Below are positions 8,501 through 17,727 of a stretch of DNA of 64,000 bases, piece by piece; the stretch's first letter is position 1; every line of letters starts with the position of its first letter. The notes under the pieces were generated by a model that worked only from the letters and a program-made list of their open reading frames with translations, had not been told where the DNA came from and made no database searches. This DNA is from PALSA-505 sp963702235 (lineage in GTDB: Bacteria > Actinomycetota > Actinomycetes > Streptosporangiales > Streptosporangiaceae), in contig CAVPBZ010000023.1 of assembly GCA_963702235.1 (NCBI GenBank), positions 119,862-183,861 of the forward strand, read 5' to 3'. A program made the position numbers and the translations under genes.

Positions 8501-8600
8501 CGGACTGTCTCCTTCTCGCGGTCGCCGCTGGCGGCGTTCTCGTCGTCTTCGGCGGTGATGGCCAGGAACGCCTGCTCCAGGCCGAGGCTGCCCGCGCTAC
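8497..8600 (-). pseudogene. 3' remnant of an ABC transporter ATP-binding gene
   Basis: The final ~30 codons read SLGLEQAFLAITAEDDENA, the typical C-terminus of drug-export ABC ATPases, and overlap the permease start by four bases. No Walker A, signature or Walker B motif exists upstream; the reading frame merges into the 3' end of the neighbouring oxidoreductase gene. The 5' part of the ATPase gene was therefore lost by deletion, with a junction close to 8600. Confidence 0.75.
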
Positions 8601-9520
8601 CCGGCCGCTGCGGTGCCCGCGCTACCCGGCCGCGCGAGCAGTGCGGCGATGACCGCCCCGACTGTGGCCGCGTCCGCCGGCGCCGCACGGGGCCGGCGGC
8701 GGAAGACCTCGGCCGCCGCCTCGTGAAAGCCCGGCGGCAGGCCGGCCGCGGCCATGCTGTCGGCGATCTCCTCCATCTCGGCCACCCAGCGCCACCCCTT
8801 GGCGGCGGCTGAGCGCGCCGCGGCCTGGGACCGGCCGGCCAGGTCAGGCTGGGACAGCGCCCATTCGGCCAGCAGCGCGTCCTGCACTCCCTCGGCGCTG
8901 GCCAGGGCGCGAGCGGCGAGCACCAGAGCGGCGGTGCCCTTGGTCCAGGCCGCGTACGCCATCTTCACCGCGGAGGCGGCGCCGGCCCGGCCATCCAGCA
9001 CCCTGGCGTCGATCGCGGTCCCGCCGAACAGATCCCGGATCTCCCCGGCCCGCGGGCCGGAGAGGTACAGGCGGGTGCCGCCAGCCGCGCCGGGCGGCAG
9101 GCCGATGATCCCGCCGTCCACGTAACTGCCGCCGCCCGCCTCGATGATCCCGGCCACCGTGCGGGCGGTGGCCGGCGAGATCGCGTTGGCGTTGACGAAC
9201 ACGCCGCGGAAACCGGCGGCATGGGCGGCCGCAGAGGTCGCGTCGGCTGCAGCCGTAACGTCGGGCGCGGCGCCGGCGACCGAGCGGGCCACGCCCACCG
9301 CGGCGTGCGGCGGGCAGACCGACAGGATGACATCGCTTTGCCGGGCGAGCTCCGCGGCGGTGCCGGCATCGGCCAGCCCGGCCCGCCGGGCGCGTGCCGC
9401 CGTTTCCTGGCCGCGGCCAGCCGACGCCCAGCGGACCGTGCGGCCGGCCCCGGCCAGGGAGCCGCCCACCGCCGCGCCCATCTCGCCCGGGTGCAGCAAC
9501 CCGATCGCTAGCTCCCGCAT
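8597..9520 (-). CDS. NAD(P)-binding 6-phosphogluconate dehydrogenase-like protein (DUF1932)
   Basis: A 307-aa protein with an N-terminal Rossmann fold of the beta-hydroxyacid dehydrogenase type (IGLLHPGEMGAAVGGSLAGAG, residues 6-26) and a C-terminal helical DUF1932 domain. The substrate-binding motif DGGIIGLPP and the Lys-containing helix (AVKMAYAAWTKGT) are both visible. The family includes dehydrogenases and reductases with varied substrates; the specific reaction cannot be told. The ATG at 9520 starts exactly at the Rossmann strand. The 3' end abuts the ABC ATPase remnant, so the tail (PGSAGTAAAG) may have been altered by that deletion. Confidence 0.85.
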   Translation of the reverse strand: MRELAIGLLHPGEMGAAVGGSLAGAGRTVRWASAGRGQETAARARRAGLADAGTAAELARQSDVILSVCPPHAAVGVARSVAGAAPDVTAAADATSAAAHAAGFRGVFVNANAISPATARTVAGIIEAGGGSYVDGGIIGLPPGAAGGTRLYLSGPRAGEIRDLFGGTAIDARVLDGRAGAASAVKMAYAAWTKGTAALVLAARALASAEGVQDALLAEWALSQPDLAGRSQAAARSAAAKGWRWVAEMEEIADSMAAAGLPPGFHEAAAEVFRRRPRAAPADAATVGAVIAALLARPGSAGTAAAG

Positions 9521-9556
9521 GCCCGCCGCCTCTCCCGGCCGCCGTCTGCCTGCCCG

Positions 9557-11040
9557 TCAGTATCGGGGCTCCGAGCGCACGTAGAGCCGTATTCGCATCT
9601 GGTTCCGCTGCCAGCTGAGGGCCAGCCGGAACTGCGGCCAGAGGCGCAGCGGCGGGTTCAGCCACGCCTTGGTCTCCTCCACCAGCCACAGCCGGCGTAC
9701 GCTCGCCAGTCGCTGCTCGATGACGCGCAGTGGCGCGGACGTGCCTGCGAGCAGCCCGGACTGGGCGGGGTTTCGCCCAGCTGAATCTCCCTGAGGCCGG
9801 CGAACCCGCGCGGGTTAGGTGACGTCCCAGGCCGGAACGCCGCCGGGCCCGGGGCAGCCGCGGCAGCGGGTCCGCCGGGTCCACTGGCACCGCTAGGCCC
9901 ACTGCGGCCGCTCGGCCCGCCGGGGCCGGGGCAGCCGCGGCATTCGGGTCCGCCGCGTCCACCGGCACCGCTAGGTCCACTTCGGCCGCTGGGCCCGCCG
10001 GGGCTGCCGGGCCCGCCGGGGCTGCCGGGCCCGCCGGGCGGGGTAGCCGCAGCCAGCCGGGCCGGTCCGGCCAGTCCGCGCGTACGGCGCCGAGCCCGAT
10101 CAGCACGGCGAAGATCACGGCCGAGGCCGCCGTGCCTGGTGCGAGCGAAGCGACGAGTACGGACACGTCGTGGCCGGTCGGCGGCGGCATCCAGGCGATG
10201 GCCTGCCGCTGCTCCCAGCCGAGCCAGATCAGCGGCGCCATGGCCACGCCCACGGCCGCGCACGTGATCAGCCAGCGCAGCATCAGCGAGCCGGCGGACG
10301 GCCAGCCTGTGCCGGCGCCGGAATCCGCGGCTGCCGCCCCGCGCCCCGCCGCCGTGCCGTACGCGGCCGCTCTGCCGTGCGGTGAGGCCGCCCCGCCCCC
10401 GCCGTCGTGCCGCGCCGTGCCTCGGCCAGCCTGGCCGCCGGGATCAGGGCGAGCGCGTGCGCGGGAACGATCAGCAGGCCGAACAGGTGCAGGTATCCGA
10501 GAACCACCAGCGACAGCCCGTATGCGCCGAACCGCCGGGTGCCGGGCTCCTGAGCCGCGCGCAGCAGCAGGTAGGTGGCCAGCACCGCGGCGGCCGTCTC
10601 GAACGCATAGCGGCGCGCGTCATGCCCCCGGGACCGTGACCAGCGGCAGGGCGGCGAAAACCTGACCCGCGTACAGGCCTGCCCGGCGGGACCGGACCCG
10701 CCGCCCGATGGCAGCGACGCCGAGCGCGGCCGCCGCCATCGCGGCCGCCGAGGGCAGCCTCGAGTCGAATTCCCTGGAACCAGCAAAATGGATCACCGGC
10801 CACATCAATAGGTAGTAAAGGCCGTGTACGGCGTCCACCCGGCCGAGCATCCACAGCAGCTGGGGGACGGAACGACTGACCGCCGAAAGGGTGGCGGATT
10901 CGTCCCGCCAGTAGGACGGCGTGGCTATTCCCCACAGCATGACGCCCAGTGTCACCGCGGCCGGCGCGACCAGCGTCCAGTCGGGGCGGCGCAGCCGCCG
11001 CAGGATGCGCGGCGGGCGGCCGCCCGCCGGTCTCCGGCAC
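9557..11040 (-). pseudogene. GT39-type membrane glycosyltransferase, broken by frameshifts
   Basis: Pieces of one polytopic membrane protein appear in order in alternating frames. The N-terminal part has YWRDESATLSAVSRSV, the luminal acidic motif of dolichyl-phosphate-mannose-type transferases. A transmembrane part follows (FETAAAVLATYLLLRA and GYLHLFGLLIVPAHAL), then LRWLITCAAVGVAMAPLIW. The C-terminal juxtamembrane end (RLYVRSEPRY) stops at 9557-9559. At least three indels separate them: a one-base gain in a G5 run near 10630, one change near 10290-10400 and one near 9790-10000. The family transfers sugars from polyprenyl-phosphate donors outside the membrane. The 5' boundary is approximate. 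Confidence 0.75.
9854..10008 (+). repeat. Imperfect 77-bp tandem duplication
   Basis: Two adjacent copies (from 9854 and 9931) share GCAGCCGCGGC, GGGTCCGCCG and GGCACCGCTAGG blocks and differ at several bases and one indel. A run of GGGCTGCCGGGCCCGCCG units follows to about 10035. They lie in the low-complexity linker of the broken membrane transferase gene. Confidence 0.7.
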
Positions 11041-11493
11041 TGGTGGCAGTACCGCCGAGCGCCGCGTGACCTGCGCTTCCTGTCCGATCACCCGATGCCC
11101 CCACGGTCGCAGCGCGAGTTGCCGCATCCCAGGAGAGTCCGCGGTTGTCCTTTATCCCGTAAAGGCACAGTCAATTTCGGCGGCTGGCCAATCCGCCCCG
11201 GCAGCCAGCCGCCTGCAGCCTCCTACCTCAAAGACGCTCGAGCGGCGCAGAAGTGCCGCCTGCCCCGCATTTGCATACGATTCTTTATGGGCAATCCGCT
11301 GCCTCATTGCCGGGCCGGTCGCGATCGCGGCGCAAGCTACCGCTGAGTAGGTGCGGCCCGCGGCGTCCGCTCCGTTTTCCCGCAGGCATCCAGGCCCGGT
11401 AGAGTCCGATCGTCGGGGCCGTGAGGCCGCAGTCAACCATGCAGACTGGCGCCCGGGCCGCAGCGTGCGGCGGCGTCGCGAGGAGAACGTGCA
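11041..11493. other. Long intergenic region before ppdK
   Basis: No gene is recognised in these ~450 bp between the divergent broken transferase and ppdK. The part from 11140 to 11320 is less GC-rich than its surroundings. TAGAGT at 11400-11405 fits a -10 box and would give ppdK a leader of about 85 bases; no clear -35 box accompanies it. Confidence 0.5.
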
Positions 11494-14193
11494 GTGGGCA
11501 AGCTCGTCTACGACTTCACCGAGGGCAACAGGAATCTGCGGGATCTGCTGGGCGGGAAAGGGGCAAACCTCGCCGAAATGACCAATCTGGGTCTGCCGGT
11601 GCCGCCCGGATTTACGATCACCACCGACGCCTGCCGCCATTATCTAGCCGAGGGCACCGTTCCTGACGGACTCGACGACGAGATCAGCACGCACCTGACC
11701 GCGCTCGAGGCGGCCATCGGCCGCAAGCTCGGCGAACCGGGGGAGCCGCTGCTGGTCAGCGTCAGATCCGGGGCCAAGTTCTCCATGCCGGGCATGATGG
11801 AGACGGTCCTGAACATCGGGCTGTCGGACGAGTCCGTGCACGGCCTGGCCAAGCAGACGGGCAACGAGCGGTTTGCCTGGGACTCCTACCGCCGCCTGAT
11901 CCAGATGTTCGGCAAGACGGTGCTCGGCATCGACGGCGAGGCGTTCGAGCACGCGATCGACTCGGCCAAGAAGGCCAAGGGGACCAAGAACGACCTCGAT
12001 CTCGACGCCACCGACCTGAGCGAGATCGTCGAGACGTTCAAGGGCATCGTGCGCGAGCACGCCGGCCGGGAGTTCCCCCAGCAGCCGCGCGAGCAGATGG
12101 ACCTGGCTATCCGGGCCGTGTTCGAGTCCTGGAACGCCGACCGCGCGATCCTCTACCGGCGCCAGGAGCGCATCCCCGCCGACCTGGGCACAGCCGTCAA
12201 CGTGATGGCGATGGTCTTCGGCAACCTGGGCATGGACTCGGGTACCGGCGTCGCCTTCACCCGTGACCCGGGCAGCGGCCAGCAGGGCGTCTACGGCGAC
12301 TACCTGCAGAACGCGCAGGGCGAGGACGTGGTGGCCGGCATCCGCAACACGGTGCCGCTGCAGGACCTCGAGGGCATCGACAAGGCGTCGTATGACCAGC
12401 TGATGGACATCATGCGGACGCTGGAGAACCACTACCGCGACCTGTGCGACATCGAGTTCACCATCGAGCGCGGCAAGCTCTGGATGCTGCAGACGCGGGT
12501 GGGCAAGCGGACCGCGGGCGCGGCGTTCCGCATTGCCACCCAGCTCGTCGCCCAGGGCCTGATCGACGACGACGAGGCACTCACCCGGGTGACCGGCGCC
12601 CAGCTCGCGCAGCTGATGTTCCCCAGGTTTGACACCGACACCGGCACGACGAAGATCGCCACCGGGATCAGCGCCTCGCCGGGCGCGGCCGTCGGCAAGG
12701 TGGTGTTCGACTCGGCCCGCGCGGTCGAGCTGGCCGCCCAGGGCGAGAAGGTCATCCTGGTCCGGCGGGAGACCAACCCCGACGACCTGCACGGCATGAT
12801 CGCCTCGCAGGGCATCCTCACCAGCCGGGGCGGCAAGACCAGCCACGCCGCCGTGGTAGCCCGCGGCATGGGCAAGACCTGCGTCTGCGGGGCCGACGAG
12901 CTCGAGGTGGACACCAAGGCAGGCCGGTTCACCGCGCCGGGCGGCATCACGGTCGGCGAAGGCGACGTAATCTCCATCGACGGGACGAGCGGCGCGGTCT
13001 ACCTGGGCGAGGTGCCGGTGGTTTCCTCGCAGGTCGTGCAGTACTTCGAGGGCAAGCTCGACCCGGCCGCCGACGAGGCCGGCGAGCTGGTCGCGGCCGT
13101 GCACCAGATCATCGGGCACGCGGACGAGCGGCGGCGGCTCGGCGTCCGGGCGAACGCCGACACCGGCGAGGACTGCGCGCGGGCGCGCAGGTTCGGGGCC
13201 GCCGGCGTCGGGCTGGTGCGGACCGAGCACATGTTCCTGGGGGAGCGGCGGCAGCTGGTCGAGCGGCTCATCCTGGCCGGCGCCGACGACGCCGAGCGGC
13301 AGGCCGCGCTGGACGCCCTGGAGCCGCTGCAGCGCGGCGACTTCGTGGAGATCCTCGAGGCGATGGACGGGCTGCCGGTCACGATCCGGCTGATCGACCC
13401 GCCGCTGCACGAGTTCCTGCCCGACCTCACCGACCTGTCGGTCAAGGTGGCGCTGGCCGGCGATGACGCCACCGAGAAGGACAAGAAGCTGCTCGACGCG
13501 GTGCGCAGGCTGCACGAGCAGAACCCGATGCTCGGGCTGCGCGGCGTCCGGCTCGGCCTGGTCATCCCCGGCCTGTTCGCCATGCAGGTCCGCGCGATCG
13601 CGCACGCCGCGGCCGACCGCAGGAAGGCGGGCGGCGACCCGCGGCCGGAGATCATGATCCCGCTGGTCGGCGCCGTCCAGGAGCTCGAGATCGCCCGCGA
13701 GGAGGCGGAGAAGGTGCTCGCGCAGGTGGCCGAAGAGACCGGCACCAGCGTGCACACGCTGATCGGCACCATGATCGAGGTGCCGAGGGCGGCGCTCACG
13801 GCGGGAGAGATCGCCGGCTCGGCCGAGTTCTTCTCCTTCGGCACCAACGACCTGACCCAGATGGGCTGGGGCTTCTCCCGCGACGACGTGGAAGGCTCGT
13901 TCTTCAGCCGTTACATCGATCTCGGCATCTTCGGCGTGTCCCCGTTCGAGACGATCGACGCCGACGGCGTCGGCCGGCTGGTGCGGATCGCGGTCGAGGA
14001 GGGCCGGGCCGCGCGGCCGGACCTCAAGATCGGCGTCTGCGGCGAGCACGGCGGCGACCCGGACTCGGTGCACTTCTTCCACCGGGCCGGGCTCGACTAC
14101 GTGTCCTGCTCGCCATTCCGGGTGCCGGTCGCCAGGCTGGAGGCGGGCCGCGCCGCCGTGCTCACCGCGGAGGGCGGCAGCGACAGCCGGTGA
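11494..14193 (+). CDS. ppdK: Pyruvate, phosphate dikinase
   Basis: PPDK (899 aa) interconverts pyruvate, ATP and phosphate with PEP, AMP and pyrophosphate, at the glycolysis/gluconeogenesis branch point. The N-terminal ATP-grasp domain (GGKGANLAEM, then SVRSGAKFSMPGMMETVLN) is followed by the swivelling phosphohistidine domain with the catalytic His in GGKTSHAAVVARGMGK (near residue 450). The C-terminal PEP/pyruvate TIM barrel contains GTNDLTQMGWGFSRDD (near 785) and the catalytic Cys in CGEHGGDPDS (near 849). Length is the usual ~880-900 aa. The start is GTG, with AGGAGA eight bases upstream. It stands alone on its strand. Confidence 0.97.
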   Translation: MGKLVYDFTEGNRNLRDLLGGKGANLAEMTNLGLPVPPGFTITTDACRHYLAEGTVPDGLDDEISTHLTALEAAIGRKLGEPGEPLLVSVRSGAKFSMPGMMETVLNIGLSDESVHGLAKQTGNERFAWDSYRRLIQMFGKTVLGIDGEAFEHAIDSAKKAKGTKNDLDLDATDLSEIVETFKGIVREHAGREFPQQPREQMDLAIRAVFESWNADRAILYRRQERIPADLGTAVNVMAMVFGNLGMDSGTGVAFTRDPGSGQQGVYGDYLQNAQGEDVVAGIRNTVPLQDLEGIDKASYDQLMDIMRTLENHYRDLCDIEFTIERGKLWMLQTRVGKRTAGAAFRIATQLVAQGLIDDDEALTRVTGAQLAQLMFPRFDTDTGTTKIATGISASPGAAVGKVVFDSARAVELAAQGEKVILVRRETNPDDLHGMIASQGILTSRGGKTSHAAVVARGMGKTCVCGADELEVDTKAGRFTAPGGITVGEGDVISIDGTSGAVYLGEVPVVSSQVVQYFEGKLDPAADEAGELVAAVHQIIGHADERRRLGVRANADTGEDCARARRFGAAGVGLVRTEHMFLGERRQLVERLILAGADDAERQAALDALEPLQRGDFVEILEAMDGLPVTIRLIDPPLHEFLPDLTDLSVKVALAGDDATEKDKKLLDAVRRLHEQNPMLGLRGVRLGLVIPGLFAMQVRAIAHAAADRRKAGGDPRPEIMIPLVGAVQELEIAREEAEKVLAQVAEETGTSVHTLIGTMIEVPRAALTAGEIAGSAEFFSFGTNDLTQMGWGFSRDDVEGSFFSRYIDLGIFGVSPFETIDADGVGRLVRIAVEEGRAARPDLKIGVCGEHGGDPDSVHFFHRAGLDYVSCSPFRVPVARLEAGRAAVLTAEGGSDSR

Positions 14194-14313
14194 GCGAGCC
14201 TCTTCATCCGCCGCCCGCGCCGACAGTAAGCGGGCGATCATGGTAGGGATGAAAAGGCTCGCCATGACGGAAGGCCGGCGACGGCAGGTGACGGCGCGGC
14301 AGGCGCGCGGCAG

Positions 14314-15546
14314 GTGACCAGGGGCTCCGGCTATGGTCCTGCCGCCACCGAGCGCTGGGTGCCAGAGCCGCCCACGCGCAGCGGCCGCGGCACCTTCGAA
14401 CGGGACCGGGCCCGGGTGCTGCACAGCTCGGCGCTGCGCAGGCTCGCCGCCAAGACGCAGGTCGTGTCCGTCGGTGCCGGGGACTTCCCGCGTACCAGGC
14501 TGACGCACTCGCTGGAGTGCGCGCAGATCGGCCGCGAGCTCGGCGCGGCGCTCGGCTGTGACCCGGACCTGGTGGACGCGGCCTGCCTGGCGCACGACCT
14601 AGGCCACCCTCCGTTCGGCCATAACGGGGAATCAGCGCTCGCCAGCCTGGCCGCGGACTACGGCGGCTTCGAGGGGAACGCGCAGAGCCTGCGGCTGCTG
14701 ACCAGGCTGGAGACGAAGGTGCCCGGGGCCGGCCTCAACCTGGCCCGGGCCACGCTCGACGCCACGCTCAAGTACCCGTGGATCGCCGGGGACGGCCCGG
14801 CCGGGACGGCCAAGTTCGGCGCCTACGCCGAGGACGCCGAGGCCTTCGCGTGGATCCGCAAGGATGCCCCGCCCGGCCATGCCTGCCTGGAGGCGCAGGT
14901 CATGGACTGGGCCGACGACGTGGCGTACTCCGTGCACGACCTGGAGGACGGGCTGCAGGCCGGCCTGATCACGATGGCCGGGCTCCGGGACCGGGCCGAG
15001 CGGCAGGCGGTGGCGGAGCTCACCGCGGTCACCTACTGCGACCCGGGCTCGGTGACCGTGGCTGAGCTCGGCGAGGTGTTCGCCGGGCTGCTCGGGCTTG
15101 ACTGCTGGCCGGCCGGATTCGACGGCGGCCCCCGTTCGCTGGCCGCGCTGAAGAAGCTGACCAGTGACCTGATCGGCAGGTTCTGCCAGGCCGCTCAGGC
15201 GGCGACGCCCGCCGCGGCAGACGGCCGCGGCAGGCTGACCAGGTACGGTGCCGATCTCATCGTGCCGCGCGTTCAGCGGCTGGAGTGTGCCCTGCTCAAG
15301 GGCGTGACCGCGTACTACGTGATGAGCCGGACCGGGGCCGCCGCGGCGCAGGCCGCCGAGCGTGACGTGGTCGCCGAGCTCGCGGCCGCGGTCGAGGCAG
15401 GCGCGCCCAGCACGCTGGACCCGGTTCTGCGCCCGGCCTGGGCGGCGGCGGGCTGTGACCGGGCGCGCCGCCGTGTCGTGGTGGACCAGATCGCCTCGCT
15501 CACCGACACGTCAGCCAATGCCTGGCACCGGCGGCTGTGCCGCTGA
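14314..15546 (+). CDS. dgt: dGTP triphosphohydrolase-like HD protein
   Basis: A 410-aa HD-domain metalloenzyme that hydrolyses dNTPs (typically dGTP) to nucleosides and triphosphate, contributing to nucleotide pool control. The metal-binding His and Asp residues are visible in THSLE (near residue 64), HDLGHPPFGHNGE (near 94) and MDWADDVAYSVHDLED. N-terminal RGTFERDRARVLHSSALRRLAAKTQV is the family hallmark. The start is GTG. Its position shortly before dnaG is the common actinobacterial order, here interrupted by two other genes. Confidence 0.93.
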   Translation: MTRGSGYGPAATERWVPEPPTRSGRGTFERDRARVLHSSALRRLAAKTQVVSVGAGDFPRTRLTHSLECAQIGRELGAALGCDPDLVDAACLAHDLGHPPFGHNGESALASLAADYGGFEGNAQSLRLLTRLETKVPGAGLNLARATLDATLKYPWIAGDGPAGTAKFGAYAEDAEAFAWIRKDAPPGHACLEAQVMDWADDVAYSVHDLEDGLQAGLITMAGLRDRAERQAVAELTAVTYCDPGSVTVAELGEVFAGLLGLDCWPAGFDGGPRSLAALKKLTSDLIGRFCQAAQAATPAAADGRGRLTRYGADLIVPRVQRLECALLKGVTAYYVMSRTGAAAAQAAERDVVAELAAAVEAGAPSTLDPVLRPAWAAAGCDRARRRVVVDQIASLTDTSANAWHRRLCR

Positions 15547-15697
15547 CCGGATCCCGCGTCCCGGCTGGCCGTCCGGGCCCTGGCCACGCCGCGCGTCCTG
15601 CGTCAGGCTGAGACGTACGGCGCCGACGGCGTCGGGTAACGATGAATCGCCGCATGCCCGGCCCCCTGCGGGCACGGCGCGAGCCAGGGAGACTGCC

Positions 15698-16867
15698 ATG
15701 AGTTCTGCCATCGACGGAACGGCCATCGACAAGGTGCTGCAGGACGCGGTCGACTCGGGAGCAGTCCCGCACGTGGCCGCGATCGCCGCCGACCGCGATG
15801 GTGTCATCTACGCGGGGGCAGCGGGACCGCGGGCGGTCGGCGAGAGCGACCCGGTCAGCACCGACACGCTGTTCCGGATCATGTCGATGACCAAGATGCC
15901 GTGCACGGTAGCCGCGCTCCAGCAGGTCGAGCAGCGCAACCTCGACCTGGACGCCCCGGTGGCCGAGTACTGCCCCGAGTTCGCCGACGTGCAGGTGATG
16001 ACCGGCATCGACGGCGACACCCCGGTGCTGCGGCCGCCGGCCAGCCAGGCCACGGTCAGGCAGCTGGTCACGCACACGTCCGGGCTGGGCTACTGGTTCT
16101 GGAGCGACCGGCTGGTGCGCTGGGAAGCCCTCACCGGCACGCCCAACGTGGTCGCCGGTTCCGCCGCGTCGTTCACCGCGCCGATGCTCGCCGACCCCGG
16201 GACCGCGTTCATCTACGGCATCAACATCGACTGGCTCGGCAAGGTCGTCGAGGCGGTCACCGGTACCACCCTCGACGTGGCCATCAAGGAGGGCGTCACC
16301 GGCCCGCTCGGGATGGACCAGACGACCTTCCTGATGAACGACGACCAGCGGCCCAGCTCCGCGCCCGTGCACGTCAGGGGCGAAGACGGCACCTGGGCGT
16401 CGATCGGCGAGGTGCTCAGCCAGTCGCCGGACTACTGGGCCGGCGGGCACGGGCTGTACGGGCCGCCGAGCGACTACATCAGGTTCGAGCGGGCGCTGCT
16501 GCGCGGCGGCGAGCTCGACGGCGCCCGCATCCTGCGGCAGTCAACCGTGGACGCGGCGTTCAGCAACCAGATCGGTGACCTCGACTTCCCCGCCGAGCTG
16601 CCGACCGCCGACCCCGCGTCCAGCTGCGCCCTGAACCTGGGCCCCGGCTACAAGTGGGGTTACGGCCTGCTGCTCAACACCGCGGACGTGCCCGGCATGC
16701 GCAGGGCCTGGTCGGGGGCGTGGGCCGGACTGTGCAACACGCACTTCTGGGTCGACCGCACCACCGGCATCTGCGCGTCCATTTACAGCAACCTCCTGCC
16801 GTTCGCCACGCCGGAGGCGCTCACGCTGTACCAGGACTTCGAGCGGACCCTTTACGCCTCGCTCTGA
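15698..16867 (+). CDS. Serine hydrolase of the beta-lactamase/penicillin-binding family
   Basis: A 389-aa protein of the class C beta-lactamase fold (esterase EstB/AmpC-like). The nucleophile motif is SMTK, with Ser64 and Lys67; HTSGLGYWF follows, and a Tyr in IYGINID (about residue 172) is a candidate general base. No signal peptide is seen, so a cytosolic esterase or amidase is more likely than a secreted beta-lactamase. AGGGAGACTGCC before the ATG is a good ribosome-binding site. The substrate is unknown. Confidence 0.85.
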   Translation: MSSAIDGTAIDKVLQDAVDSGAVPHVAAIAADRDGVIYAGAAGPRAVGESDPVSTDTLFRIMSMTKMPCTVAALQQVEQRNLDLDAPVAEYCPEFADVQVMTGIDGDTPVLRPPASQATVRQLVTHTSGLGYWFWSDRLVRWEALTGTPNVVAGSAASFTAPMLADPGTAFIYGINIDWLGKVVEAVTGTTLDVAIKEGVTGPLGMDQTTFLMNDDQRPSSAPVHVRGEDGTWASIGEVLSQSPDYWAGGHGLYGPPSDYIRFERALLRGGELDGARILRQSTVDAAFSNQIGDLDFPAELPTADPASSCALNLGPGYKWGYGLLLNTADVPGMRRAWSGAWAGLCNTHFWVDRTTGICASIYSNLLPFATPEALTLYQDFERTLYASL

Positions 16868-16873
16868 CCGGCG

Positions 16874-17614
16874 TCAGGCGGCCGGGCGGCCGAGGATGGC
16901 GGCCAGCACGCGCCCGGTGTCGGCCAGGTCGGGCAGCAGCGCGTGCGGGCCGGCCTCGGCGAGCTGGCCGGCCGTGAACCCGCCGGTGGCCACCGCGACC
17001 GCCCGGGCCCCGCAGGCAAGCGCCGCCGCCACGTCGAAGGGCGTGTCGCCGATGACCACGGTCGCCTCGCCGCCGAATTCGGCCTGGTACGCCGCGGCGG
17101 CGGCCTGCCGGGCGAGCAGGACCAGCTCGGCCCGCTCGGTGTGCGCATCGCCGTAGGCGCCGGCGTCCAGGTCGAGGTAGCCGGTCAGGCCCAGCGCACC
17201 CAGCTTCACCTCGGCCAGCGGTCTGATGTTGCCGGTGAGCACGGACTGGACCACCAGGCCGCGGTCCCGCCCGCCGTCCGCCGGGGCGACCGGGGCGACC
17301 GCGGCGACCGCGGCCAGCGCCGCCGCGGCGCCGGGCAGCACCCGGCCGGCCGCCCTCACCCGCTCGCCGAACCGCGGTGCCTGCACGGTCAGGCCGCGGA
17401 TGAACGCGTCCACATGCCGGCCGGGCTCGCCGACCCCCGCCCCCCGCAGCGTGTCCAGGATGATGGCCCGGTCGGTCCGCCCGGCCATCGGGGCGACCGC
17501 CGGCAGCTCACGGCCGAACATCCCGGCGAACACCACGCCGTACAGGTCCCGGCTGAGCCCGCCGGCGTCGATCAGGGTGTAGTCGATGTCCCACAGCACC
17601 AGGTGCCCGCGCAC
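16874..17614 (-). CDS. HAD-family hydrolase (phosphatase-like)
   Basis: A 246-aa haloacid dehalogenase superfamily protein. Motif I is WDIDYTLID (nucleophile and acid Asp at about 9 and 11), motif II is in SVLTGNIRP, and motif III/IV is VVIGDTPFDVAAALACGA. The helical cap (residues 20-95) resembles phosphoglycolate phosphatase-type enzymes. The start is GTG 17614. It converges on the serine hydrolase with only six bases between stops. The substrate cannot be told; small phosphorylated metabolites are typical. Confidence 0.85.
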   Translation of the reverse strand: MRGHLVLWDIDYTLIDAGGLSRDLYGVVFAGMFGRELPAVAPMAGRTDRAIILDTLRGAGVGEPGRHVDAFIRGLTVQAPRFGERVRAAGRVLPGAAAALAAVAAVAPVAPADGGRDRGLVVQSVLTGNIRPLAEVKLGALGLTGYLDLDAGAYGDAHTERAELVLLARQAAAAAYQAEFGGEATVVIGDTPFDVAAALACGARAVAVATGGFTAGQLAEAGPHALLPDLADTGRVLAAILGRPAA

Positions 17615-17727
17615 CCGGCGACGGTACCAGCCGGGACGGGCGCCCGGCTCAGAGCCCGGACGCTGTCGGCAGGAAGGACTAGACTCACCGCGCGGAGACC
17701 GGGCATGGCGGAAGGGCGGCGCGGAAC

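Noticed and set aside
11644..14595. A 983-codon open frame on the minus strand
   Set aside because: It is the antisense shadow of ppdK and the start of dgt; its composition (LVH, DRH, LGQV runs) is typical of shadows in high-GC genomes.
15698..16867. Secreted beta-lactamase
   Set aside because: The SxxK motif is present but there is no signal peptide, and the remaining motifs fit a broad esterase/amidase group, so resistance function is not claimed.
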